64,000 nucleotides of DNA, from NCBI GenBank assembly GCA_002320245.1, contig DCKD01000044.1, positions 18,299 through 82,298 of the forward strand, written 5' to 3'. Below are positions 17,372 through 25,024 of this stretch, one piece after another (position 1 is the first letter of the stretch; the number at the start of each line of letters is the position of its first letter). Origin of the DNA: Lachnospiraceae bacterium UBA1683 (GTDB taxonomy: Bacteria; Bacillota; Clostridia; Lachnospirales; Lachnospiraceae). A program made the translations under genes and the position numbers. A model generated the notes under the pieces. It ran no database searches and had not been told where the DNA came from. It was given only the letters and a program-made list of their open reading frames with translations.

Positions 17372-17408
17372 GGGTGGGGTAAACTTCTGAAAAGAAGCCC
17401 CACCTTTT
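17372..17408 (+). terminator. Rho-independent terminator
   Basis: GGTGGGG (17373-17379) pairs with CCCCACC (17398-17404), with an inner TTC/GAA pairing, then TTTT. Confidence 0.85.
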
Positions 17409-17487
17409 CGCGTGACTAAGAGGGTGTCTTGAACTTTACCTGCAAAACGAAAAATGTGGTTTTACCTTTTCGCAAAAGAGGTTTTAT

Positions 17488-17660
17488 TGCTAACTTCCAT
17501 AAATAATCCTACTCAAACCCTGTTATTAGCTAAAACAAAAGGTTTTTAAGTTTTTTGCTGAATAACATACCTACTCATTTATCCACCAACAAAATTGCGA
17601 ACAACTCAGTATTTATCAGGGTTTTAAGCGTTTGAGTAGGAAAATGATGGGAAGTTAGCA
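17488..17660. mobile_element. MITE-like element, 173 bp, with target duplication
   Basis: About 33-bp imperfect terminal inverted repeats: TGCTAACTTCC (17488-17498) against GGAAGTTAGCA (17650-17660) and CCTACTCAAA (17508-17517) against TTTGAGTAGG (17631-17640). The element is flanked by identical 5-bp TTTAT at 17483-17487 and 17661-17665. It has no coding capacity and would be moved by a transposase elsewhere. It ends 23 bp before the GntR promoter. Confidence 0.8.
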
Positions 17661-17683
17661 TTTATGTATCAGATAGGTTTCTA

Positions 17684-17740
17684 TTGACAAAAGGTAAAAG
17701 TACGTCTATACTGTACTTAACAAATAAGTACGTTAAGTAC
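17684..17740 (+). promoter_or_regulatory. GntR operon promoter and operator
   Basis: TTGACA (17684-17689), a 17-bp spacer and TATACT (17707-17712) form a near-consensus housekeeping promoter. Immediately downstream is a perfect inverted repeat, GTACTTAAC (17713-17721) and GTTAAGTAC (17732-17740), placed to block initiation. It is the likely site of the GntR protein encoded at 17766, giving autoregulation of the ABC operon. Confidence 0.85.
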
Positions 17741-17765
17741 AAAAAGTACGATTGAGGGGTGTTGT

Positions 17766-18137
17766 ATGGAGATTATCATAAGTAATAGCAGCGACAAACC
17801 CATATACGAACAGATATGTCTGCAAATAAAGAGTCTGATTATGGATGGCACCTTGTCATCGGGAGAAGCACTACCGTCCATGCGTTCATTAGCAAAAGAT
17901 TTGCATATTAGCGTTATAACTGTTCAACGAGCCTATGAGGATTTAACTCGTGACGGTTTTATTGAAACCGTATCTGGCAAGGGAAGTTTCGTTGCATCAC
18001 AAAACCGTGAATTCATACAGGAAGAACAACTGCGGATAGCGGAGGAATTATTGCAGAAGGCTGCGGAGATTGGTCGAACTCATGGGATTCCTTATGAACA
18101 ATTGGCTAACATCTTAAAACTATTTTATGAAGATTAA
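17766..18137 (+). CDS. GntR family regulator, YtrA type
   Basis: A 123-residue regulator with the N-terminal winged helix (KPIYEQICLQIKSLIMDGTL, then SMRSLAKDLHISVITVQRAY) and only a short helical C-terminal tail, as in the YtrA subfamily that has no large effector domain. YtrA-type repressors control adjacent ABC transporters in response to cell-wall antibiotics. It is followed by an ABC ATPase and permease. Confidence 0.92.
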   Translation: MEIIISNSSDKPIYEQICLQIKSLIMDGTLSSGEALPSMRSLAKDLHISVITVQRAYEDLTRDGFIETVSGKGSFVASQNREFIQEEQLRIAEELLQKAAEIGRTHGIPYEQLANILKLFYED

Positions 18138-18151
18138 TGTGAGGTAGAAAA

Positions 18152-19018
18152 ATGGAAGATAACAGTATTGTTGTTCGTGGATTAAGCAAAAGTCTTGGAG
18201 ACTTTTTGCTGGATAATGTTTCATTTGAAGTCCCTAAAGGAAGAATTGTTGGCTTTATAGGCGAAAACGGAGCTGGGAAAAGCACCACAATCAATCTCAT
18301 CTTAAATGAGTTGAAAAAGGATGCTGGTACAATTGAGGTGCTTGGTAAAGATAATATGACATTATCATTTAAAAATGAAATCGGAGTGGTCTTTGACGAG
18401 TGTAATTTCCATGAAGTATTTAATGCTGCGGATATAGGAAAAATCCTCTCTGGTGTGTATTCTACATGGGATAAGGGATTGTATCAGCGCTACTTGAAAC
18501 AATTTAATCTTCCGGCAAACAAGCCCATTGGTTCATTTTCAAAAGGAATGAAAATGAAACTTTCGATTATATGTGCGATGGCCCATAAACCTAAATTGCT
18601 AATTCTGGACGAAGCGACAACTGGCCTTGATCCGGTTGTAAGGGATGAAGTGTTGGATTTGTTTTTAGAATTTATTCAAGATGAAGAACATTCCTTGTTC
18701 TTTTCATCACACATAATTTCCGATATTGAGAAGATTGCGGATTATGTCATTCTTATTCATCGGGGTAAAATTATATTTGAGGAGCAAAAGGATAATCTGA
18801 TTTATAACTTTGGTATAGCGAAATGCAGACAGGAGCGTTTCACATCTGTTTCTTCAGATGATTATCTAATATACAGAAAGACGAACGTGTGCATGGAATG
18901 CTTGATTCCAGATAAAGATTCTTTTAGAAAAAAATACAAAGATGTTGTTGTTGATAACGCAACATTGGAAGATATTATGCTTTTTTATATCAAAGGAGGT
19001 GTCTCATGCAAGGATTGA
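18152..19018 (+). CDS. ABC transporter ATP-binding protein
   Basis: A 288-residue ATPase with Walker A GENGAGKS (37-44), signature FSKGMKMK and Walker B LLILDEATTGLDP. It belongs to the YtrB/EcsA-like branch associated with GntR-controlled operons. It starts 14 bp after the regulator and overlaps the permease start by 13 bases. Substrate unknown; role in cell-envelope stress is inferred from family context. Confidence 0.92.
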   Translation: MEDNSIVVRGLSKSLGDFLLDNVSFEVPKGRIVGFIGENGAGKSTTINLILNELKKDAGTIEVLGKDNMTLSFKNEIGVVFDECNFHEVFNAADIGKILSGVYSTWDKGLYQRYLKQFNLPANKPIGSFSKGMKMKLSIICAMAHKPKLLILDEATTGLDPVVRDEVLDLFLEFIQDEEHSLFFSSHIISDIEKIADYVILIHRGKIIFEEQKDNLIYNFGIAKCRQERFTSVSSDDYLIYRKTNVCMECLIPDKDSFRKKYKDVVVDNATLEDIMLFYIKGGVSCKD

Positions 19019-19638
19019 TTTATAAGGATGTGTGTCTTTTCTTCAAAAGCATTGAAAAGAGACTGCTGGTAATTGTGGGAGTAGTAATTATTTTTCTGAT
19101 AGTTGAGGCAGGAAGTTATGCCGGGTTTATGGCATCAGTCATGTTGGCGATGACAGTTGGTATTCAAAGTGTTTTGAGTTTTGCAAGTGATGAAAAGGCA
19201 AATTGGAAAAAATATCAAATGTCTATGCCTATAAGTAACTATGGTGTTGTGGCGAGTAAATATACTTCAATAGTTTTGATTCTGTTACCGTGCATCATGG
19301 GGAGTGTAATCTTAAATTTACTTTCCAGCGTTATATACAGCGAGTGGAATATAATGCTTTGGGAGCTATCTATTTTAGCTTCTATACTTGTTCCACTTAT
19401 TTGGGCGGCAATTTGTATGCCATTGACTTACTGGTTTGGGTTTCGATCAGCTCAGACAATGGGACTGATTTGTATATTTCCGATGATTTATTTTATCAAG
19501 TTTTTTGAAGACGGTCCAGGATTAACTGCCTTACCGGATTCGATGGCATCTTACATTTTAGGGCTTTGTGTTATATGTCTGATATTGTTCTTTCTTTCGT
19601 TCCTTTTGAGTGTTGTTGGATATTCAAGAAAAAAATAA
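19006..19638 (+). CDS. ABC-2 type permease
   Basis: A 210-residue membrane protein with six hydrophobic segments, of the compact ABC2_membrane_5 kind, with FASDEKANWKKYQMSMPIS as the conserved cytoplasmic turn. Start ATG 19006 behind AAAGGAGGTG inside the ATPase gene. It ends the GntR-ABC operon. Confidence 0.85.
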   Translation: MQGLIYKDVCLFFKSIEKRLLVIVGVVIIFLIVEAGSYAGFMASVMLAMTVGIQSVLSFASDEKANWKKYQMSMPISNYGVVASKYTSIVLILLPCIMGSVILNLLSSVIYSEWNIMLWELSILASILVPLIWAAICMPLTYWFGFRSAQTMGLICIFPMIYFIKFFEDGPGLTALPDSMASYILGLCVICLILFFLSFLLSVVGYSRKK

Positions 19639-19694
19639 CGAGAGGATATTGATGGCAGATAGGAGACCTTGGCTATTGAGTACTAAAATGGTGG

Positions 19695-20102
19695 GTGGTG
19701 ATATTGGTTGGAACGATAGAAATTGTGATGAGGAAGATTGCTCCCTCCGGGAGCGTTTCAGAAACTGTCCTGGTTTCACTGCCGGGTGCGAAATCCCAGG
19801 AAACCACCCATAGTTCCGACATCCTCACATTCCCCAACCTGGAAATCCGCATCAAAGAACAGATTGTCTACCACGATAACCACCCTGTCCCTCTCACCCA
19901 CCATGAGTTCTTTACCTTACTCTACCTAGCCCAACATCCGTCTTGGGTTCTTAGCAAAGAGCAAATCTACGAAGCGGTCTGGAAAGCGGACCCGGAACAT
20001 TGCGGAGCTGCGGTGGCGAATGTGGTGTATTCCCTTAGAAGGAAGATCGGAGATGGCTACATCGAAACTGTGGTTGGGAGCGGGTATCGGTTTGTGGGGT
20101 AG
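19695..20102 (+). CDS. Solo OmpR-type winged-helix protein
   Basis: The last 95 residues are a winged helix (HHEFFTLLYLAQHPSWVLSK, ending VVGSGYRFVG), almost identical to 21279-21662. The N-terminal 40 residues are unlike any receiver. Start uncertain: GTG 19695 or 19698, with a GGTGGG-like site just upstream. A terminator follows. One of four intact copies of this gene in 12 kb. Confidence 0.75.
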   Translation: MVILVGTIEIVMRKIAPSGSVSETVLVSLPGAKSQETTHSSDILTFPNLEIRIKEQIVYHDNHPVPLTHHEFFTLLYLAQHPSWVLSKEQIYEAVWKADPEHCGAAVANVVYSLRRKIGDGYIETVVGSGYRFVG

Positions 20103-20110
20103 TATAATAG

Positions 20111-20156
20111 ACAGGAAGTAGTAGCCTTTTGGGGGCAATGCTTCCTGTTCTTTTTT
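20111..20156 (+). terminator. Rho-independent terminator
   Basis: ACAGGAAG (20111-20118) pairs with CTTCCTGT (20141-20148), followed by TCTTTTTT. Confidence 0.85.
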
Positions 20157-20227
20157 AATTTATATTTTACTATATGTAAGAAATATGTTATACTGAAAGT
20201 CAGAAATTTTGGGAAGGCGGTGAGCAG

Positions 20228-20446
20228 GTGGGAAAGAGTAAATACACATTTGATAGCAAGATCCATATATATCGAGCAACTAAGCGTATGACACAGCAGG
20301 AGCTTGCCGATTTGGTGGGTGTATCACGGCAAACCATTATGCAGCTTGAACGAAACCGCTATAATCCGTCTATGTTGTTGTCATACAGTATCGCAAAGGT
20401 ATTTGATGTTACAATCGAAGATTTATTTGATTTCAAGGAGGAATAG
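20228..20446 (+). CDS. XRE family HTH regulator, short
   Basis: A 72-residue single-domain regulator: IHIYRATKRMTQQELADLVG then VSRQTIMQLERNRYNPS is a textbook Cro/CI helix-turn-helix. GTG start at 20228 after GGCGGTGAGCAG. It is paired with the membrane protein three bases downstream, an arrangement common in Bacillota where the regulator controls its small membrane partner. Confidence 0.9.
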   Translation: MGKSKYTFDSKIHIYRATKRMTQQELADLVGVSRQTIMQLERNRYNPSMLLSYSIAKVFDVTIEDLFDFKEE

Positions 20447-20448
20447 CT

Positions 20449-20787
20449 ATGCAGACATTTTATGAGTTTATCTGGAACTTGTTCAATAATAAAATGCTTT
20501 TCATTGTGGGCGCCTGGGCAGGGATACCACTTACCCTTATATTGCTTATTATGTTTGCCCGAAAGAAAAATCGAGATGAGCGGGGATGGAAAATTATAGG
20601 TAAAGCCAGCATCATTTCTTTTATTTACCTTATATTAGTGGTGAATCTTTTCGCAAAAATTTTGGGATATGTGGTAGATACCCATGAAGTACACTATCTT
20701 TTTGTAGGAAACGCAATTCAGTGGCTTTATGATACCGTGATAATAGTCGAAATCGTTGCTATGTTGATTTTAAGAAAAATTGAATAA
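20449..20787 (+). CDS. Membrane protein paired with XRE regulator
   Basis: A 112-residue protein with three membrane segments (ALAGIPLTLILLIMF-like first helix, ASIISFIYLILVVNLF, YDTVIIVEIVAMLIL). Ribosome site AAGGAGG lies in the end of the regulator gene, so the two are coupled. No named family. Confidence 0.7.
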   Translation: MQTFYEFIWNLFNNKMLFIVGAWAGIPLTLILLIMFARKKNRDERGWKIIGKASIISFIYLILVVNLFAKILGYVVDTHEVHYLFVGNAIQWLYDTVIIVEIVAMLILRKIE

Positions 20788-20937
20788 CCTCACTTATTCC
20801 GAATGTGAATCCATCCCTCCCACGATCATACGACCATAGGATGTTTGTGGAAGAAATTTTTATTTCAAAAAGTATGAAATAGTTTACATTATAAAAGAAA
20901 TAAATTATAATAGCGGTGTCGAGAAGGAGGTGATAAT

Positions 20938-21228
20938 ATGGTCGGAACGGTTATCGAGAGTATCATAATTCTTGGCGCGATAGTTTCTTCTTATTTGCTT
21001 TTGAAGAAAAATCCATCAAAGGCGCGCAAAACATTTGCAATTTCCTTTGTACTTGCATTTGCTGTTATTATTGCATTTGCTCTTGCACAGCTTAGTGTAC
21101 AATTCAAGTTGCTGGAAATTACGTTGTCGTATTCTCCAGTAGAGGTTCTTGCGCTTATGGCAATTGTTTATTGGATTGCCTTCGTGTCAGCAAAAGGAAC
21201 ACTTTTTGACAAAGTAATCGGAGCATAG
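20938..21228 (+). CDS. Small membrane protein
   Basis: A 96-residue protein with three hydrophobic segments (IIILGAIVSSYLLL; FAISFVLAFAVIIAFALAQL; VLALMAIVYWIAFV). Strong site AAGGAGGTGATA before ATG 20938, and a TATAAT-like box at about 20907. No family recognised. Confidence 0.65.
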   Translation: MVGTVIESIIILGAIVSSYLLLKKNPSKARKTFAISFVLAFAVIIAFALAQLSVQFKLLEITLSYSPVEVLALMAIVYWIAFVSAKGTLFDKVIGA

Positions 21229-21278
21229 TGTTTTAAGCTCTAATGTAATGAGGCGGTGATCTATATGGGAAAGTCATA

Positions 21279-21662
21279 GTGCTGACTGTATCTGATACGG
21301 AAGAACATATCTTTAACAAAGTGATGGCGGCTCTGACCGATGATACTGTATCAGTAATCCCCTATGAGTCGCCACAGCCTGTCCTCACCTTCCCCAACCT
21401 GGAAATCCGCACCAAAGAACAGACTGTCTACCACAATGGCATTCCCGTTCCTCTCACCAACCATGAGTTCTTTACCTTACTCTACCTAGCCCAACATCCA
21501 TCCTGGGTTCTCTCGAAAGAGCAAATCTACGAAGCAGTCTGGAAAGAAAACCCGGAGCATTGTGGGGCGGCGGTGGCGAATGTGGTGTATTCCCTTAGAC
21601 GGAAGATCGGTAATGGGTACATAGAAACGGTGGTTGGGAGCGGGTATCGGTTTGTGGGGTAA
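21279..21662 (+). CDS. Solo OmpR-type winged-helix protein, probable 5' frameshift
   Basis: Residues 33-127 are an intact winged helix nearly identical to 19695-20102. The likely original start, ATG 21265 behind GGCGGTGA, reads MGKS then a stop; one extra base would join it to the IVLTVSDTEE frame. As it stands translation must begin at GTG 21279, which has a poor ribosome site. It may be a recent pseudogene or expressed at low level. An inverted repeat (GAACGTCCC with GGGACGTTC) follows at about 21665-21706. Confidence 0.65.
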   Translation: MLTVSDTEEHIFNKVMAALTDDTVSVIPYESPQPVLTFPNLEIRTKEQTVYHNGIPVPLTNHEFFTLLYLAQHPSWVLSKEQIYEAVWKENPEHCGAAVANVVYSLRRKIGNGYIETVVGSGYRFVG

Positions 21663-21788
21663 AAGAACGTCCCGGAGGGGCTATTATAAATGCTGCTTTG
21701 GGACGTTCCCAAATTGAAAATATCGTTGAATTTGTACTAACAAAATGCTATAATGGCATTGATTTTACAGAATGAAAGAGGTGAGCTT

Positions 21789-21866
21789 ATGCGTGCCAAT
21801 AAAAAAGGTCAAAATGAAGAGTGGCTCCATGCAAAACCAGTAGACAGCGACATTTGCATGGAGTAA
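21789..21866 (+). CDS. Possible 25-residue leader peptide
   Basis: ATG 21789, preceded by AAAGAGGTGAGC, encodes 25 residues (starting MRANKKGQNEEW, ending SDICME). It spans the first arms of two competing hairpins (see 21825-21899). The combination of ribosome site, short ORF and exclusive stems resembles translational attenuators of resistance genes. Evidence for expression is only architectural. Confidence 0.4.
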   Translation: MRANKKGQNEEWLHAKPVDSDICME

Positions 21867-21899
21867 TTAAGGTCGCTTAATGAATATGCTGGTTTTGCA
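21825..21899 (+). promoter_or_regulatory. Mutually exclusive hairpins, attenuator-like
   Basis: CTCCATGCAAA (21825-21835) pairs exactly with TTTGCATGGAG (21853-21863). The overlapping segment TGCAAAACCAG (21830-21840) pairs exactly with CTGGTTTTGCA (21889-21899). The two stems share bases 21830-21835 so cannot coexist. The array lies between a candidate leader ORF and the genes at 21933 and 22327. Confidence 0.6.
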
Positions 21900-21932
21900 A
21901 CTTGACTATTTATAATCAAGGAGGAAGCCTGC

Positions 21933-22196
21933 ATGAAATATATGAATGCGAAAGATATTCTTCCGGACTTGCTGGTTAAGGAACTGCAGGGTTACATACA
22001 AGGAGGCTATATTTATATACCTGCGAGTGAAAATCAGCATCGACGCTGGGGAGAAGTATCTGGATATAAAGAGGAATTACGGCAAAGAAACATTGAGATA
22101 GTCAAAGCGTATAACAGTGGTTTTTCTATCGAATATCTTGCTGAAAAGTATTGTCTTTCCATTTCCAGTATTCGGAAGGTCATTTATCAGAAATAA
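21933..22196 (+). CDS. CD3324-like / Mor-type small HTH protein
   Basis: An 87-residue protein with a C-terminal helix-turn-helix (FSIEYLAEKYCLSISSIRKV) and an N-terminal segment LVKELQGYIQGGYIYIPASE, a pattern seen in small Mor-like regulators called CD3324 family. ATG 21933 behind AAGGAGG. Followed by a terminator-like hairpin and then the acetyltransferase gene. Target unknown. Confidence 0.75.
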   Translation: MKYMNAKDILPDLLVKELQGYIQGGYIYIPASENQHRRWGEVSGYKEELRQRNIEIVKAYNSGFSIEYLAEKYCLSISSIRKVIYQK

Positions 22197-22202
22197 TTAA
22201 TA

Positions 22203-22235
22203 GAAGGGGCTGCTACATGCAGTCTCTTTTTTTAC
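22203..22235 (+). terminator. Rho-independent terminator
   Basis: GGGGCTGC pairs with GCAGTCTC (with two G-T pairs) across TACAT, followed by TTTTTTT. Confidence 0.7.
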
Positions 22236-22326
22236 CCAAAACATTACCGAAACATTCTGTGGATTGCTATGATAAAAAAAGCCAGGTAAAATATGAGCAA
22301 ACAACAGAAAGTATGAGGTAAATCAA

Positions 22327-22956
22327 ATGGCTAACTCGGAAAAAATATATCCTCGTTCAGGGGATAAAGAAACAGTGTATTTAAAACCGGTTATTTCAAA
22401 TCCTAATATATCAGTTGGCGAATTCACCATGTATAATGATTTTGTTAATGATCCGATGCGGTTTGAAAGAAATAGTGTGCTGTATCAGTACCCGATTAAT
22501 CATGACAAATTGATAATCGGTAAATTTTGTTCGATTGCTTGTGGTGCGAAGTTTATTTTTAACAGTGCAAATCATACCTTATCTTCGGTTTCCACATATC
22601 CGTTTCCGATATTTTTTGAAGAATGGGGTTTGAATATCAAGGATGTTGCTGCTGCATGGGACAATAAAGGAGATATTATAATCGGCAATGATGTTTGGAT
22701 TGGATATGAGGCAGTAATCATGGCTGGTGTTACCGTTGGTGACGGTGCGATTATCGGAACTCGTGCTGTTGTTACAAAAGATGTGCCACCATATACAATC
22801 GTAGGTGGTGTGCCAGCGAAACCAATAAGAAAACGCTTTGACAATGAAACTTTAGATGAACTACTTAAAATAAGATGGTGGGATTGGCCAGAAGAAAAGA
22901 TAGCAAGAAATATTCATGCTATCCAATCTGGTTGTTTAAAACAGTTGCAAGGATAA
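22327..22956 (+). CDS. Vat/CatB-type xenobiotic acetyltransferase
   Basis: A 209-residue left-handed beta-helix acetyltransferase. Hexapeptide repeats (IIGKFCSIACGAKF, IIIGNDVWIGYEAVIMAGVT, VGDGAIIGTRAVV) and the NSANHT segment with catalytic His match streptogramin A and chloramphenicol O-acetyltransferases that use acetyl-CoA. The WWDWPEEKI motif near the C-terminus is also diagnostic. Whether it confers resistance cannot be told from sequence; related family members may have other substrates. ATG 22327 behind GAGGTAAATC. Confidence 0.88.
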   Translation: MANSEKIYPRSGDKETVYLKPVISNPNISVGEFTMYNDFVNDPMRFERNSVLYQYPINHDKLIIGKFCSIACGAKFIFNSANHTLSSVSTYPFPIFFEEWGLNIKDVAAAWDNKGDIIIGNDVWIGYEAVIMAGVTVGDGAIIGTRAVVTKDVPPYTIVGGVPAKPIRKRFDNETLDELLKIRWWDWPEEKIARNIHAIQSGCLKQLQG

Positions 22957-22980
22957 GAAAAAGTGAGGGGAAAGAAGACT

Positions 22981-23259
22981 ATGTTAAAAAATGGGCGGTA
23001 TGGAATGATAATGACAATGAAAGTTGTATCACTTCTTTTTCTGATAATATGTTGTATAGGCGGGATAATGGTAGTTTCTAATAAAGAAAAGTACGAAAGC
23101 AAAAATTACTCATTTTCTGACGCTATGGACAAAAGTGAGTTTGAAAAAATGTTGGATATAAATGAAATTCCCTACAAAATACGTTCGACTGACACTATAT
23201 CTGTAACAAAAGACTATATAGATGAGGCTGATAAAGTCTATGACATTATCTTTGAATAA
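22981..23259 (+). CDS. Small membrane-anchored protein
   Basis: A 92-residue protein with one N-terminal membrane helix (VVSLLFLIICCIGGIMVV) and an external domain of about 60 residues. Start ATG 22981 behind GAGGGGAAAG. Lies 24 bp after the acetyltransferase and may be co-transcribed. No family recognised. From 23260 to 23413 I see no gene. Confidence 0.6.
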   Translation: MLKNGRYGMIMTMKVVSLLFLIICCIGGIMVVSNKEKYESKNYSFSDAMDKSEFEKMLDINEIPYKIRSTDTISVTKDYIDEADKVYDIIFE

Positions 23260-23413
23260 AGTTGTAGGTTATGTAAAATTACCGATTGTCGCCCCTGTTC
23301 TTTTATACATAATGGGAAGGACAAGTCCGCAGACAAAATGAGGTTCGGTGGGCTGCGTTCCCATGCTCTCATTTCACTCTGGATTTCGTTTTGAAGTTTA
23401 GAGGTATTTTTAT

Positions 23414-23647
23414 GTGCAGCACAAGGAAGTAGGCGATCTCTCATTGGGAAATAATCAACCGGTGTATTGTGTTGCTGCATTTGGGTTGATAAGAAGTGCC
23501 ATTATGTATTTCAAGATGTTACAGTTTGAGAATGACTTTGCATTTATCGTGAGATCCATATGGTTGTTAGCGGTTACGGGATATATGGGCCTAATGGCAT
23601 ACCAGGCGTATGCGTTAGAGAAAAAATGGCGAGTGGCTGTAAAATAG
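23414..23647 (+). CDS. Doubtful small membrane ORF
   Basis: A 77-residue frame from GTG 23414 whose C-terminal half is a plausible membrane segment (IVRSIWLLAVTGYMGLMAYQ). The N-terminal part is low quality and the nearer ATG 23412 runs quickly to a stop. It may be a fragment of a larger lost gene. Confidence 0.3.
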   Translation: MQHKEVGDLSLGNNQPVYCVAAFGLIRSAIMYFKMLQFENDFAFIVRSIWLLAVTGYMGLMAYQAYALEKKWRVAVK

Positions 23648-23675
23648 GTAACTCAAGAGTTAAAGGAGGGCGGAG

Positions 23676-23993
23676 ATGTTAATGCAAATGAATATAAAAC
23701 GTCAACCTGTCATCCAGCGAGGTAATCTTACCATTGATCCACAGTGCTGTACGGTCACATTGGCCGGACAGAAAATTAGTTTGTATCCCAAGGAATTTGA
23801 TGTCCTACATTTACTTGTACAATATCCTGGTTGGGTGCTTTCTCCGGAACAGATTTATAAGGCTGTGTGGCAAGAAGATGCGATTGGTTGTGAGCGTGTG
23901 GTCTATAACGTGATTTGCCAGATTAGAAGGAAACTGAAGAACCCGGATTTGATCCAGACGGTTATTGGGCGAGGATATAAGTTTGTGGAATAA
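23676..23993 (+). CDS. Solo OmpR-type winged-helix protein, divergent copy
   Basis: A 105-residue protein that is almost only a winged helix (YPKEFDVLHLLVQYPGWVLS, ending VIGRGYKFVE). It is the most divergent of the four intact copies. ATG 23676 has a strong AAAGGAGGGCGGAG site. A broken fifth-type copy follows at 24067. Confidence 0.8.
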   Translation: MLMQMNIKRQPVIQRGNLTIDPQCCTVTLAGQKISLYPKEFDVLHLLVQYPGWVLSPEQIYKAVWQEDAIGCERVVYNVICQIRRKLKNPDLIQTVIGRGYKFVE

Positions 23994-24066
23994 GTTAATC
24001 CCTCGGAGCAGTGAAAAGAACTGTCCAGGGGGATTTTTGCATATAAGCCAGTTGGAAACAAAACTT

Positions 24067-24172
24067 CAGAGCATTACGGGGCAGCGGTGGCGAATGTGGT
24101 ATATTCCCTTAAACGAAAGATTGAAGATGGGTAGAAACGGTGGTTGGGAGCGGATATCGGTTTGTGGGGTAA
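24067..24172 (+). pseudogene. Remnant of solo winged-helix gene
   Basis: Encodes EHYGAAVANVVYSLKRKI, then a 4-base deletion relative to 21279-21662 turns GGG-TAC-ATA-GAA into GGG-TAG-AA and shifts frame before the terminal VVGSGYRFVG coding bases. Only the recognition-helix end of the gene survives. A hairpin with AACATCCC and GGGATGTT follows. Confidence 0.75.
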
Positions 24173-24250
24173 AAGAACATCCCAGAGTAGCAATGTAGAA
24201 TTGCTGCTTTGGGATGTTTTCATGTAATCTGATAAAAAAATAAAGAAGAA

Positions 24251-24285
24251 ATCTTTATGGAATCTTCAAAATTACCCGGTATGCT
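24251..24285 (+). promoter_or_regulatory. Operator/promoter of lantibiotic-immunity operon
   Basis: ATCTT occurs at 24251 and 24262, exactly 11 bp apart, overlapping the -35 region of TATGCT (24280-24285). This is the layout used by SpaR/CprR-like regulators. The same block recurs at 29411-29436 past the far end of the operon. Confidence 0.7.
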
Positions 24286-24319
24286 ATCCATGAAATCAAA
24301 AGAAAGGACTTGATATTAT

Positions 24320-25021
24320 ATGGATATGATTTTGAAAACAACAAATCTCTGCAAATCATTCAGCGGGCAGACAGTCGTAAATAACATATCGCTGAACATT
24401 GAAAAAAATTCCGTCTATGGATTGTTAGGACCAAACGGAGCCGGAAAATCCACAACACTCAAAATGATAACAGGTATTTTGAAGCCCACATCTGGGAGTA
24501 TCGAGTTTGACGGCCACGCATGGAAGCGGAGCGACTTAAACCATATTGGAGCATTGATTGAAATGCCGCCGCTTTATGAGAATTTAACCGCCTATGAAAA
24601 TCTGAAAGCTAGGTCAACCCTTTTAGGGCTGACAGACAAAAGGATTGAGGAAGTGCTTCAAATTGTCCGGTTGACAGAAACAGGCAGGAAAAGAGCCGGA
24701 CAGTTTTCACTTGGAATGAAGCAGCGGCTTGGAATTGCGATTGCATTATTAAACAGTCCGAAGCTGCTTATTCTCGACGAGCCTACAAACGGTCTTGATC
24801 CGGTAGGGATTGAAGAACTTAGGGAGCTTATCCGTTCATTTCCGGAAAAAGGAATTACCGTTATTTTATCCAGTCATATTCTTTCCGAGGTGCAGCAGAC
24901 AGCAGACCATATCGGCATTATTGCGGGTGGTATCTTAGGCTATGAGGGGAAACTTAATGCAAATGAAAATTTGGAACAGCTTTTTATGGACGTTGTGAAA
25001 AGCAATCACAGGGAGGGCTAA
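24320..25021 (+). CDS. Lantibiotic-immunity ABC ATPase, SpaF/CprA-like
   Basis: A 233-residue ATPase with Walker A GPNGAGKS (37-44), signature FSLGMKQR, Walker B LLILDEPTNGLDP and H-loop SSHILSEV. The GALIEMPPLYENLTAYENL block is typical of bacitracin/lantibiotic immunity ATPases (BcrA, NisF, SpaF, CprA). With the two permeases downstream it removes lantibiotics from the membrane. First gene of the operon. Confidence 0.93.
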   Translation: MDMILKTTNLCKSFSGQTVVNNISLNIEKNSVYGLLGPNGAGKSTTLKMITGILKPTSGSIEFDGHAWKRSDLNHIGALIEMPPLYENLTAYENLKARSTLLGLTDKRIEEVLQIVRLTETGRKRAGQFSLGMKQRLGIAIALLNSPKLLILDEPTNGLDPVGIEELRELIRSFPEKGITVILSSHILSEVQQTADHIGIIAGGILGYEGKLNANENLEQLFMDVVKSNHREG

Positions 25022-25024
25022 AGT

